This document shows positions 8,315-17,400 of a DNA stretch of 18,711 bases, one piece after another. Under the pieces are notes generated by a model, which searched no databases, was not told the origin of the DNA, and saw only the letters and a list, made by a program, of their open reading frames with translations. Position 1 is the stretch's first letter. Each line of letters starts with the position of its first letter. Location of the stretch: NCBI GenBank assembly GCA_964487555.1, contig CAZART010000101.1:1-18711 (forward strand), read 5' to 3'. The position numbers were made by a program, and so were the translations under genes. The stretch is from CAZART01 sp964487555. GTDB taxonomy: Bacteria; Bacteroidota; Rhodothermia; Rhodothermales; VXPQ01.

Positions 8315-10959
8315 GGATTCTGCCTCCCCAACGTCACTCGCTCGACTTCGTACCCGTGCGCTGCATCTCTCCGATTCGGGCCGCCTCGTCCGTCGATCGA
8401 AAACTCCACGGCTTCGGCGCGGTCCAGTGAAAGTGACGACGGCGAAGTGGCCGGTCCGTCGTACCTGTATGGGAGAAAGGACGGATAGGGTCGCGGCAGC
8501 AGTACGCGGGGAAGTCTTTGCAGATCATTCAGTGGAATCGAGACGTCATGCCACTCCTGGTTGATCGCGACGGTCGTCCCCCAGGATGAGCCGTCCGAAG
8601 TAAGCAACGCAAGGGTTAGGGCTTCGGTAGATGTTTCGACGGCCCGCACGCGGGCGATCAATGCATCGAACTCGGAGAGGCGATCCCCGGCGGCAGTGAT
8701 GTGGTCGATGATTGAGGCCTGCAGCGCGAAATGGTTCGGGGCCGGCTCCAGCGACTGAACACTCGCATGCACCGCAAGCTGATGCGGCGCGGAGCCCGCC
8801 CTGAGATCGGATTGATAGCGGACGTAATGGTCCTGATGGGGATGGTACATTCTGGCGTAGTCGCGACGCGCATCGAACAGAAGGAGGGGGGCCGCAGCAT
8901 TGACGACCGGAACGGACCATCCCTCGCCGTCCGGGAAATCCCAGTCGTAAGGGTGACCGGGGATCGCGCCGGGGTAGGAGCGTTGCGCGCTATCCTGCTC
9001 GACGACGACATAGTATTCGACCAATCCCGACCGGATTTGCCGGGACTGAATGGCGGCCTCGTAGTCGTAGGATGCTGAAGGCTGCATCTCGAATCGCTCG
9101 AACCATCCCGATCCTTCGTGACGCACGTAGGCGTAGACGGCGTCCGGCGGATCTTGGGCTACGACCGTCGCCTGAAGCCTGAGCGTGCCGCCGTCGGTCG
9201 CTTCGGACGGAGGCGTGCTAAGAACGAATTCGGTCCTGTCGTCGTCATGCGGCGCCGGAACGTAATAATCGCCCATCCGGCCGCCTCGGAACGGCGTCGA
9301 CGACGTCCACTCGGCCGCGTCGACCTCTGGCCGATGAAGCACGTATACGCCCGGTTCGACGTCGAAGCGGCCTCCCTCCGCCTGTCCGCTGCGTGCGTTC
9401 CCCGCATTCAGCGGCTTGACAACGAACGCATCGCGAAGGCCGGGCAGCGAGATCGATAGCTCATGTCGCCTCCGGATAAGCCGCGAGACCGGACGGTGGG
9501 TCGTCGTCGGCCCATAAGGATCCCGCACTTCGATCGCATCGGGATACACTTCCAGTCGCCAGGCGCCGTCGTCCAGCTTGTCCAGAAAGTAGGCACCCTT
9601 TCCTCCGTAGGTGACAATAGACGAGCTTCCTACTCCGGCGACGTGTTGAAGCGATTCAAGAGATGCAGGGGCCGTATGCGTGGAATTCGAGTGATAGAAT
9701 TGTGACGGCGTGTTCAGCTCGCTGAGATCCTCTTCGTAGCTTACGCGCACCGGCCCGAAGCGCGCGTTCGCCGGATATTTTCCATACGACCGGTGACGAG
9801 GCAGGACGCGAAACGCTTCTGCGGCAATCATGAGACTTAGCGCTTTTGCAGGAGCGTAGACGAGATTGACGAAGTGCGTCGAGTACTCGGTATTCCAGGC
9901 CGCGATGGCGAGAGGATCATACGAAAACTGCGTGGCCCACTGCATGCCGGCCTCGCGGAAACTGCGCGCCATGGCGGGGTAGACGTACGAGCCCAGCACG
10001 TCGGCGGCGTCGAACTCGTAGACCATCTTAGATTTCCGCTGGAAGTCTTCTGTCGAAACCGGAGGAATCGGGTACCGATCGACGTGCGGAAGTGCATTCC
10101 CGTCGATGCCTCGGCCTCGCACGAGACCTGCGGGATACCACTGAAATGAAACGCCGTCAACCTTCGAGGCCGATACGGCGGTAGCATGATCCGCACTCCA
10201 ATTTTGACTCACATTGTAGAAAATCGGCTTGGCGAGTCCCGTGGCGCGGGCCGCTTCGACCAGTTCATCGATATATCGGGTCGTTTCGTCCGGCGGCTCC
10301 GGATGACGCGGTTCGTTGAACAGTTCGAACGCGATGATCGCCGGATCATCCTTATAGGCAAGCTCTGTGTACGGGTTGACATGCTCCAGAAACTGGCGGA
10401 TGTAGTTCTGCTGAACACGAAGCGCCTCCGGATCGGACGACAGCTCGGCCCGGTTGTAGGTATTGGAAAATCCAGGCGTAGGCGTGTCCGGCTCAGGCCA
10501 GCCGTTGCCCCACCAGGCGATTGGAGTAAGGAGAATCGAAATGTCACGTTCCTTAAGCCTGGCGATCAGGTAATCGAGCAGTCGGAGGTGTTCGTTATCG
10601 AGGAGATTGCCGTCGGCATCCGATACTTCTCGATCCCACACGTGCACACGGTAGGCGTCGAATCCGAGTCGCGACATGTGGGCGACATCGGCATCGATGG
10701 CATCCTCGTGCGAAATGCCCAGGTGCTCGTGCGCTCGGTAGGCAAACGCGAAGGGCGTGCTGTAGTTGACTCCGAAAAGGGCCACCTCCTCTCCTGTCGC
10801 CGTCCAGCGCATGACGCCGTCAGGGCCGACCTCGACCCGTAGCTCAGCGCCTGCCGCCTGGAGAGGCGACTGCGGCTGGGCGGCGGCGACGCGCAGGGCG
10901 AGCGCGGCCAGCAAGAAGGTGAAACATGGAAGTCGCATATCGGGGCGGACATAGCGCAT
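8311..10959 (-). CDS. GH5-like (cellulase-superfamily) secreted glycosidase with C-terminal beta-sandwich domains
   Basis: This is an 882-residue protein. A signal peptide (1-28, ALRVAAAQ) precedes a (beta/alpha)8 clan GH-A domain at about 38-400. It shows ALFGVNYS, a probable acid/base Glu216 in FELFNEPRH, and a probable nucleophile Glu315 in KMVYEFDAADV. An Ig-like domain follows near 560-690, then a galactose-binding-like sandwich near 690-880 that resembles carbohydrate-binding modules. The family retains configuration and cleaves beta-linked glycans; the subfamily and substrate cannot be told from sequence, and a beta-galactosidase or beta-mannanase-like role would fit the adjacent GH53. 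It is the only complete enzyme here without a T9SS tail, ending in LGRQNP, so it may stay periplasmic. Met1 is chosen because GAAGG lies 4 nt upstream; Met8 is the alternative. Its stop overlaps the next start. Confidence 0.85.
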   Translation of the reverse strand: MRYVRPDMRLPCFTFLLAALALRVAAAQPQSPLQAAGAELRVEVGPDGVMRWTATGEEVALFGVNYSTPFAFAYRAHEHLGISHEDAIDADVAHMSRLGFDAYRVHVWDREVSDADGNLLDNEHLRLLDYLIARLKERDISILLTPIAWWGNGWPEPDTPTPGFSNTYNRAELSSDPEALRVQQNYIRQFLEHVNPYTELAYKDDPAIIAFELFNEPRHPEPPDETTRYIDELVEAARATGLAKPIFYNVSQNWSADHATAVSASKVDGVSFQWYPAGLVRGRGIDGNALPHVDRYPIPPVSTEDFQRKSKMVYEFDAADVLGSYVYPAMARSFREAGMQWATQFSYDPLAIAAWNTEYSTHFVNLVYAPAKALSLMIAAEAFRVLPRHRSYGKYPANARFGPVRVSYEEDLSELNTPSQFYHSNSTHTAPASLESLQHVAGVGSSSIVTYGGKGAYFLDKLDDGAWRLEVYPDAIEVRDPYGPTTTHRPVSRLIRRRHELSISLPGLRDAFVVKPLNAGNARSGQAEGGRFDVEPGVYVLHRPEVDAAEWTSSTPFRGGRMGDYYVPAPHDDDRTEFVLSTPPSEATDGGTLRLQATVVAQDPPDAVYAYVRHEGSGWFERFEMQPSASYDYEAAIQSRQIRSGLVEYYVVVEQDSAQRSYPGAIPGHPYDWDFPDGEGWSVPVVNAAAPLLLFDARRDYARMYHPHQDHYVRYQSDLRAGSAPHQLAVHASVQSLEPAPNHFALQASIIDHITAAGDRLSEFDALIARVRAVETSTEALTLALLTSDGSSWGTTVAINQEWHDVSIPLNDLQRLPRVLLPRPYPSFLPYRYDGPATSPSSLSLDRAEAVEFSIDGRGGPNRRDAAHGYEVERVTLGRQNP
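8323..8329 (-). promoter_or_regulatory. Shine-Dalgarno GGGGAGG for the GH53-GH13 gene
   Basis: A strong GGGGAGG lies inside the end of the GH5 gene, 8 nt before the ATG at 8314, which overlaps the GH5 TGA stop as ATGA. This supports the start choice and coupled translation of the two enzymes. Confidence 0.7.
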
Positions 10960-10961
10960 AA

Positions 10962-11006
10962 AGCCTTCAAAGCCGGCCGCTGCAAAAGCGACCGGCCCCG
11001 AAGGCC
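10962..11006 (-). promoter_or_regulatory. Long hairpin sequestering the GH5-gene ribosome-binding site
   Basis: In the sense (minus-strand) RNA, 10987-11005 pairs with 10963-10981 to give a continuous 19-bp stem with a 5-nt loop (UUUGC, 10982-10986). Fifteen pairs are Watson-Crick and four are G.U, including three in a row (GGG against UUU). A further G.U at 11006/10962 is possible. The 3' arm contains the GAAGG Shine-Dalgarno (10968-10964), and the AUG follows after UUU. In the opposite strand the wobbles become A/C mismatches, so the element is built for the sense transcript. A weak intrinsic terminator or mRNA-stability hairpin is an alternative; no long U-run follows. Confidence 0.6.
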
Positions 11007-11016
11007 GTCATGCTCT

Positions 11017-11037
11017 AAAAACCGGCGTCAGACGGTT
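11017..11037 (-). terminator. Weak intrinsic-terminator-like stem-loop after the binding-protein gene
   Basis: In the sense RNA, AACCG (11037-11033, including the last two bases of the UAA stop) pairs with CGGUU (11024-11020) across an 8-nt loop. The 3' arm runs into five consecutive U residues. The 5-bp stem is short, so partial termination is the most that can be proposed. It would separate the receptor/binding genes from the enzyme genes. Confidence 0.3.
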
Positions 11038-11302
11038 ACTTGATCAGCGCCATCTTCTTTGTGATGACCTGATTCGGCGTCTCTAACCGATACATGTACA
11101 CGCCACTTGCCAGGTTGGCCCCGTCAAACGTTACGCGGTACGTCGAAGCGGATTGGACGCCGTCGACGAGTGTCTGAACAAGTCGACCGGTCACGTCGAA
11201 CACCTTCACCTGGACGTGTTGCGTCTGGTCCAGAGTGTATTCGAACGTTGTCGCGGGATTAAACGGGTTCGGGTAGTTCTGCCCGAGTGCGATCTGCGAG
11301 GG
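11036..11302 (-). other. T9SS sorting domain of the four-module binding protein
   Basis: Residues about 590-678 show GQNYPNPFNPATT, a VFDVTGR strand, TLVDGVQ, LASGVYMYRLETP and a final KKMALIK. It is the nearest relative in the window of the tail at 4229-4501. Confidence 0.88.
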
Positions 11303-13072
11303 CAGCTCGCCTCCGACCTCCTCCACGCCCGTCGTGACGGGGTTCGTCTCGAACGGAAGCGTACCCTCGACCTGGTACGTTTCGGAGGGGAAATCCCACA
11401 CCGTCGGCCAAGAGCCGTCCGCATTCGGCTCGACGAACCGTGTGCGGCGACGTCCCAGATCGGCCGTCGTACCGCCGGGCTCTGTCAAGTAGGCAATGTA
11501 GTTATCTCCCGTGCCGTACGAGAATTTGTACTGCAGCGCGGCATAGGTGGGGCCGTTTACCGTGAGCGTGCCTTCGTAGACCATGTCTCCGTCAGGATCC
11601 TCGAGTATGATCGCGTCAGGAATGGCACGGAACTGGTCGTCCGGGCCCGCTATAGGAAGCCGCTGCGTGAACAGCCAGATGGGATCTTCGATCCAAATGG
11701 TAACGACATGAGCTTCGGGATCGAACGGGTCGGCCGCATCCAGCGCGGGCGTCATGTCGACCGTAAAGTTGATGTCGATCGAGGTACCTTCGGGCACGAT
11801 GTTCTCTTCAAAGATGTCGTTGAACCGTGCCTCGATCACCTGGAAGTCGTTCGGATCACCTTCGAACAAAAACGAGCGATCTGCACCCGTCGTCGAAATC
11901 GGCTCCTCCCAACCGCTCGGTACCACCTCTACGCCGAATTCGTCCATGAAGCGCTGATCATTGATCTCGATCAAGAACTTATACCGAAACGGACTTCCCG
12001 GGAAGGCCGTGATGGGAATCAGCTGTTCAAAGACGGGCTCTCCGGGCACCGGCAGCAGGAGGCATCGATCGGGATCGTCACAGGCCCAGTTGTTGAATTC
12101 ACCGCGTACCTGCAGCGTATCTCCTCGAGCCGTGTCAAAAACGCCGATCTGCTCGAGCGGCGTGAGATCGACGGCGAAGATCACACCCGACTCGACAGGC
12201 TGGGCCGTCGCGGCCGGAGAGTTCGAGAAGTATACCCACTGCAGCGTCGAATCCTGGGTCGGAACCGTAAAGGTCCGATCGTCGCTTCCTTCCCAGCCTT
12301 CCGGCTCGATAAAGAACTTATAGGGCTGCTGGCTGCCGGCCAGCGACTCGGGGTAGTACGCTACGCCGGAGAAGATGTGGTATCCAGGCACTGACAGGGA
12401 GCTTGACTCGGGCATCAGCTGCACCTGGGTCACGCCCCAGTCGAGGGGGCCCTCTCCTCCGAGGGGATCGCCTCTGAGACCCAGGACCATGTCGGGGTCT
12501 TCTCTATCGTAACCCGCATTGCCGACGGCGTACTCGGTAGACGCGAACACGCGGAACCAGACACCCACGCTGTCTTCCTTGGATTCGAACGGGCGCCATT
12601 CGTACTCGCCCCGGTCGCCGGACACACCGTGCCACTCCCTAGTCGACTCGAAGTAGTGAAGCGGCATCTCCACGTCGCCCGTTCCGGACTCGATGGTTGG
12701 ATTTGGATCGGCTTCCCAGCCGTCCCCGGTGGTCTCCTGCGATTGCGCCGACCAGAATTTGAAGACGGTTTCCGCGTTGTCGGGAATCTCGAAGCTGATC
12801 TCCCAATAGTCGCCGCCCACGTTCGTGGCTTCGAGCGTGCTTTCATCCTCGCCGGCGGTATCCCACGAGATGACGTTGCCGTCAGGCAGCGTGAACTCCT
12901 CGCCGTCCACTGCGCCCATGACTTTGATCTGGCTATCCGTTCTTATCGTGTCGGGCACGGTCGCAGTGTTGAGCGTCAGCGTGACGGTGCGCTGCGCGTG
13001 CGCCGTCCCCGCGAAGCCGACGATAAATGTGACGATGAACAGCCACCGCCAGTGGTTGGTAGAGAGTGTCAT
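11036..13072 (-). CDS. T9SS-secreted protein with four tandem carbohydrate-binding-like (E-set) modules
   Basis: This is a 678-residue protein with no catalytic motif that I recognise. A signal peptide (1-27, AGTAHAQ) is followed by four beta-sandwich modules at roughly 28-140, 165-285, 295-415 and 430-550. Each has a CBM20/CBM48-like strand such as VFKFW, PYKFFIE, RYKFLIE or QYKFSYG, and a later GWE or R-x-F element; RGEFNNW (323-329) is typical of starch-binding E-set folds. A T9SS tail occupies about 591-678. Start: the ATG at 13072 is preceded by GGGGGG 5 nt upstream and begins the signal peptide. An in-frame ATG at 13126 would overlap the upstream gene and add hydrophilic residues. By position and repeated binding modules it resembles SusE/SusF in role, though not by recognised homology. 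The ligand is inferred to be alpha-glucan. Confidence 0.8.
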   Translation of the reverse strand: MTLSTNHWRWLFIVTFIVGFAGTAHAQRTVTLTLNTATVPDTIRTDSQIKVMGAVDGEEFTLPDGNVISWDTAGEDESTLEATNVGGDYWEISFEIPDNAETVFKFWSAQSQETTGDGWEADPNPTIESGTGDVEMPLHYFESTREWHGVSGDRGEYEWRPFESKEDSVGVWFRVFASTEYAVGNAGYDREDPDMVLGLRGDPLGGEGPLDWGVTQVQLMPESSSLSVPGYHIFSGVAYYPESLAGSQQPYKFFIEPEGWEGSDDRTFTVPTQDSTLQWVYFSNSPAATAQPVESGVIFAVDLTPLEQIGVFDTARGDTLQVRGEFNNWACDDPDRCLLLPVPGEPVFEQLIPITAFPGSPFRYKFLIEINDQRFMDEFGVEVVPSGWEEPISTTGADRSFLFEGDPNDFQVIEARFNDIFEENIVPEGTSIDINFTVDMTPALDAADPFDPEAHVVTIWIEDPIWLFTQRLPIAGPDDQFRAIPDAIILEDPDGDMVYEGTLTVNGPTYAALQYKFSYGTGDNYIAYLTEPGGTTADLGRRRTRFVEPNADGSWPTVWDFPSETYQVEGTLPFETNPVTTGVEEVGGELPSQIALGQNYPNPFNPATTFEYTLDQTQHVQVKVFDVTGRLVQTLVDGVQSASTYRVTFDGANLASGVYMYRLETPNQVITKKMALIK

Positions 13073-13077
13073 GTAGT

Positions 13078-13083
13078 CCCCCC
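13078..13083 (-). promoter_or_regulatory. G6 Shine-Dalgarno deciding the start of the binding-protein gene
   Basis: Six consecutive G residues lie 5 nt before the ATG at 13072, in a 40-nt gap after the PorV-like gene. Together with the signal peptide that starts at this Met, it decides against the upstream ATG at 13126. No other signal is visible in the gap. Confidence 0.55.
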
Positions 13084-13112
13084 GTTGATTGTGATGGTTA
13101 AATTGGCCTTTC

Positions 13113-14162
13113 TCAGAAAAGCACACTGAAATTGAATCGGTTCACGCCGTCGAAGTATATCTGCGACTCGTAGGCGTAATCGAACGCCAGGCCGAGTGGG
13201 CCGAAGCGGTAGTTTAGACCGCCGCCGAAGGTCAGCGAGCGGATGCTGTCGTCGAGAAGGAGTTCGGCGTATCCTGCCCTTAACATGACAAGATCACCGA
13301 GCAGTCCGATCTCGGCGCCTATATTTAGGTACTGTTCACTGTTGTTCGGACTGAGCGCGTCCACGGCCAGTGTCAGCCGGCTGCGTTCGGACTGGAGAAC
13401 CTCGCCGGCCAATCCGATGCGCATCGTAAGCGGCATATCAAACCGGTCGGTGTTCATCGACGCGCGGTTGCTCTCGTTGTTGCCGCGGTTATTCGGGTCG
13501 ATGTCGACGAGAACCAACAGGTCGTCGCCGTTCATCCGCATTTTGGTACCGAAATTCGAGATGGATGCCCCGAGACGGATGCCACGAAACGGCGTCTCGA
13601 ACATCGTTCCGATGTCAAGCGCCACGCCGGCTGCCGACGAATTCCAGATACGCTCGGTTACCGCTTTTACCGTGGCACCGATGGCGAAGCGATCTGTGAG
13701 ATTTCGGCCGTAGGCCAGCGCGAAAGCATAGGATGACGCCGTGAATCGCTCGCCCGTCCCGTTCTGCTGTTCCTCCGTCGTAACGTCCATTTCCGGACTG
13801 CGCATGCTCGTCACGCCGAGCCCGAACGTACCGGCCGATGTCGGGATAATAACAGCGGCGTAATTGAAGTCGACCTCGGCGAGCCACGTCGCATATTCAG
13901 CCGAGAATGCACGACGCCCCACCGCGGCCAGACCGGATGGGTTCCAGTAAATAGACGTGGCATCATTCACCGAAGCACTGAACGCGCTCCCCATAGCGGT
14001 CGCCCGAGCACCGACGGGGATGCTAAGAAACTCAGCCGCCGTGGTCCCTCGTTTGGTCACGCTACGCGTCTCATCACTGAACTGGGCTTCCGCCGGCGCG
14101 GTCATTAATAGAACCGCCACCATCAGGACGGCCGTGCGGGTTGCTCTTACGTCCATTCTCAT
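13113..14162 (-). CDS. PorV/PorQ-family outer-membrane barrel protein
   Basis: This is a 349-residue protein with a signal peptide (1-27, APAEAQ). The conserved family opening follows: FLSIPVGARATAMGSAF, then an IYWNPSGLA motif, as in PorV/PorQ and UPF0164 (FadL-like) barrels. Alternating polar/hydrophobic strands continue to a C-terminal Phe (FNFSVLF), the usual outer-membrane insertion signal. PorV proper is the T9SS shuttle that carries CTD substrates to the sortase; family members embedded in other operons may be paralogues with unknown roles. Its place among T9SS-tailed genes fits a dedicated export or attachment function, which is inference. It starts 3 nt after the preceding stop; Met3 is an alternative start and no clear Shine-Dalgarno is seen, suggesting coupling to the upstream gene. 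Confidence 0.85.
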   Translation of the reverse strand: MRMDVRATRTAVLMVAVLLMTAPAEAQFSDETRSVTKRGTTAAEFLSIPVGARATAMGSAFSASVNDATSIYWNPSGLAAVGRRAFSAEYATWLAEVDFNYAAVIIPTSAGTFGLGVTSMRSPEMDVTTEEQQNGTGERFTASSYAFALAYGRNLTDRFAIGATVKAVTERIWNSSAAGVALDIGTMFETPFRGIRLGASISNFGTKMRMNGDDLLVLVDIDPNNRGNNESNRASMNTDRFDMPLTMRIGLAGEVLQSERSRLTLAVDALSPNNSEQYLNIGAEIGLLGDLVMLRAGYAELLLDDSIRSLTFGGGLNYRFGPLGLAFDYAYESQIYFDGVNRFNFSVLF

Positions 14163-14165
14163 TCG

Positions 14166-14492
14166 CTACTTGATGATGGCAAAGGTGCCCGTTTTCTCGC
14201 CGATCCCGGGCGCTTCGACGTGGTACAGGTACATTCCATACGACACGGTCAGGTTATCATTCGTTTGCAGATCCCACTCCAGTGCACCGTTCAGGAGGTC
14301 TGCGGCCGTCAACGTTTCGTTCGAGCCCTCATGCAGTTGAAGCTCTCGAATAAGCCGGCCGTTCACGGAGAAGATCCGCACCGTGGCCTGGGGCGGCAGA
14401 TTGATGAATTTGATCACGCGCGGCCCGCGGCCCGTCGTGAACGGATTCTGCGTTTCGAAGCGATTCGTGGCGATATACGGATTCGGCACCAC
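14166..14492 (-). other. Diverged C-terminal sorting-type domain of the 1283-residue protein
   Basis: Residues about 1176-1283 have VVPNPY rather than NYPNPFNP, an IFSVNGRLIREL strand pair and a final YGMYLYHVEA. The layout matches T9SS type A domains but the sequence differs clearly from the other three tails, so it may be handled differently. Confidence 0.6.
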
Positions 14493-17400
14493 TTGAATGC
14501 GGGCCAGCAGCGAATCGGGATTCGATCGATCGACCGCCGGGGTCTTCGCGGCGAATTCGAAGGTATCTGTCGACAGGAACGGCTTCCGCGTTACGATGGT
14601 GGCGACATCTCCCTCATCGGGGTCCTGCCGATCCGTAAACGTGAAATTCAGGCTGATCTGCCATGTTATGATTTTCTCGCTGGTCGGATCACCCACCTTG
14701 GTCTCGTAGATAATAATCCGGTCACTCTCTCCTTCCGAGGGCTCCGCACTGAACGTCGCCGGATCGGTCGATACGTCGGATACGAAATCGGGCCCCGTCA
14801 AATCCCAAAATGCATAGTCGACTTTTGTGCGGACGACGCCTCCATTCGGATCCGGCTCAAGACGATAGACGTCAATGTTGGTGGGCCGTGACGGCAGCGT
14901 TTTGCGACGGCTCACCGGCAACTCTATCGATTGACCTTCGCCGCGTCCAATCACCTCGACCACATAGTCTGCCGTGTTCCGGAGCCCTTTTGCAAATCCG
15001 GCCGACAAGTACGGATCGAGCGCAATAGGGTAGACATCCGGATCCGTCCAGCCCGTCTGGCTCGTGTTGACGGTCACCCTCGGCTCGCCGAAGAAAAGCA
15101 GGCGAAAGCCAAGCGCATTTCCGAGGTCGTCCAGCACCGGAAATTCCGACCCGGGTTTGAAGCCTTCAGATTTCGAGATAATGGTTTCGTCGGCAGTAAT
15201 ATCGATCAGCGAGAAATTCTTCGTCGTGAGGGTATCCGGCGCGAAGACCCCTCCCGAGATGAGCGTGTCCTCGAAAACGACGCGATATCGGCGGCCGTCC
15301 TCAAGTGCACGCGGATCGACGATTTGGAAGCCGATGCGGCTCGATGTATTCCCTTGCACGCGCGGAATGAATCCGCCTTCGTTCTCGAGCCCCGCGCCTA
15401 CGAACCCGGATACCGGCGCTTCGGGGGTTATGACGACGACGTTTGGTCCTGTTTCTATGGCGCCATCGGGAGCGCGCCGAATTCGGATGGGTGTCTCGGT
15501 CGGGGAGATATTGGCCTCGAACGATCCGAAGTCGTAGGCCGTGACGGCGTAGAAGTAGCGAATGCCGTTCGTGACGGTCGTGTCGACGAAAACGTGCGCG
15601 AGCCCGTCGTTCGCCTCGCCTGCATCGCGGCGATCGTTTCCGAGGTAGAACTTGACGCCGTTCACGTCGATGGGATGGAATCCCCCGATGCCGTCGATCT
15701 TGTCGAACTGCGCGATAGGTTTTCTGTACGTCAGGTTGCCGCGCCCGTCGGTGATCGAAAGCGGGTCTAGAAAGGCCGGGTCGGTTGCCCGATACACGCG
15801 ATAGCCTTCGAAGTCCTGTGACGGAAGGCCAAGGCCTTCCAGGAAACTATCGATTGACTCCTCGGCGACGGCGTCCCAGTAAAGCGTCACGGAACCGTCG
15901 CCCGGCACACCCGTGACCGTCGGCGTATTTGGGGCCTGCGCGAACTGGTAATCCTCGGAATACGCGTCGAATGCATTATCGCGCGCCGCCAGCGCATCGT
16001 CGAGCGTGATACCGAGCTGAACGGAGAGCGAATACCGCTCCGTCTGCCCCGCCCGAAGCGGGAATAGACCGCTGGAGACGACCATATCGCTCTCGCCCGC
16101 GTCCGGCAGCTCGGTGTCGAAGTCGCCCGGCACCATGAAGGTGTTGAACAGAAATCGATCGGATTGGCTGTTGAAGTTCAGCGAGAAGGCCGGGAAGATC
16201 TGCACGTTGGTGATACCGATCAGGTCTCCTTCGGCCACATCGGTGACGTCGATGTTCTTTTCGCCGGGAAAGGGCGTGCCGGCGCCTGAGGTCGGCACAC
16301 CGTCGCCGTCGCCCGGATCGCCTGAAAAGGGAACGCCGTCGAGACCGGTGTCGTCGCGGAAGACGTCCCAGTCACCGTCGTTGTCGATGCCGTCGGCCCT
16401 GCTTTCGTCGATCATCTCGTCGATACCCTCGTCGATCCCTTCGTCGACGGCACCGTCCTCGTCGTTGTCGATACCGTCGGCGTAGCACTTGCCCAGGTCC
16501 TCCGAGCCTACATCGAAGAGGATGATGTCGGTACGCGGTACCCGGTACCTCCGGTACTGATCCTGGGCCGCCTCGTCGATCATCGCTTGCGTTACGGTAG
16601 GCGATCCGGGCTCACTTAAGTACGGATAGTTCGCCGTCGGCTCGACACAGGAGTCGTCGTTGTCGATGTGGTCTTTGAACGACAGGCCGAGGTCCTCCTC
16701 CCCGACGCCGACCAGGTGTACGATTGTGCGGCCGTTAATCCCTTGATGGATGGGATCATTCTGCGGATTCGGGGGCCAGCGAGACCACGTATCTCCGCCG
16801 GCCGTGCCGATCATTTCCTGCGTCACGACGGGCCCACCCTGCTCTCCGTCGGAGTCGTTGTCGATGTAATCGGCATATCCGACGCCCACCTGATCTTCGA
16901 AGGGTACGTGCGTCTGGTTTTCATCGATAAGGCCGTTCTGGTTGTCATCGACGCCGTTGGCCGGGTTCTCCCCCTGAAGGAAGGCTTCGGGAACGACAGG
17001 GCTGCCGCACTCACCCACGCTGCAGTCGGTCTGGGCCGTCGTGCCGTCGCCGTCGTTATCGATGCGGTCCACCGCATTGCCCGGCGTTTCGAGAAAGGCA
17101 AACGACGCGACGCCGACCGGGTCCGCTCCAAAGGCCTCATTGCCGATGCCGTCGAGATCCGTCATAAAGGCGACGTCCTCCAGGAGGTCGAAAAAGGGGA
17201 CGTCATCCGAACAGTCTCCACCGACGCAGTCTGCCAGCCAGACGGAGACGCCGACCCGTTCCATATCCCGGGTCCCGTCGTTCTTCACGCCGTAGATGAG
17301 AAAAACGACGTCGTCGATCAGAATCTGACTCCAGGACATGATGCGGTTCTCGACGATCAGCCCCATGCCGTGTCGCGTGAGGTCGGTAGAATCCGGCAGG

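Noticed and set aside
11153..12394. 413-residue plus-strand open frame
   Set aside because: It lies wholly inside the minus-strand binding-protein gene, has no recognisable domain or signal peptide, and is rich in Arg, Val and Asp as expected for an antisense frame of GC-rich coding DNA.
13073..13126. Upstream ATG at 13126 as start of the binding-protein gene
   Set aside because: It would overlap the PorV-like gene by 14 nt and put 18 hydrophilic residues before the signal peptide; the ATG at 13072 has a G-rich Shine-Dalgarno and starts the signal peptide.
16404..16451. Tandem repeat as a CRISPR or regulatory array
   Set aside because: Units are 12 bp without spacers and keep the reading frame of a secreted protein; they are coding repeats.
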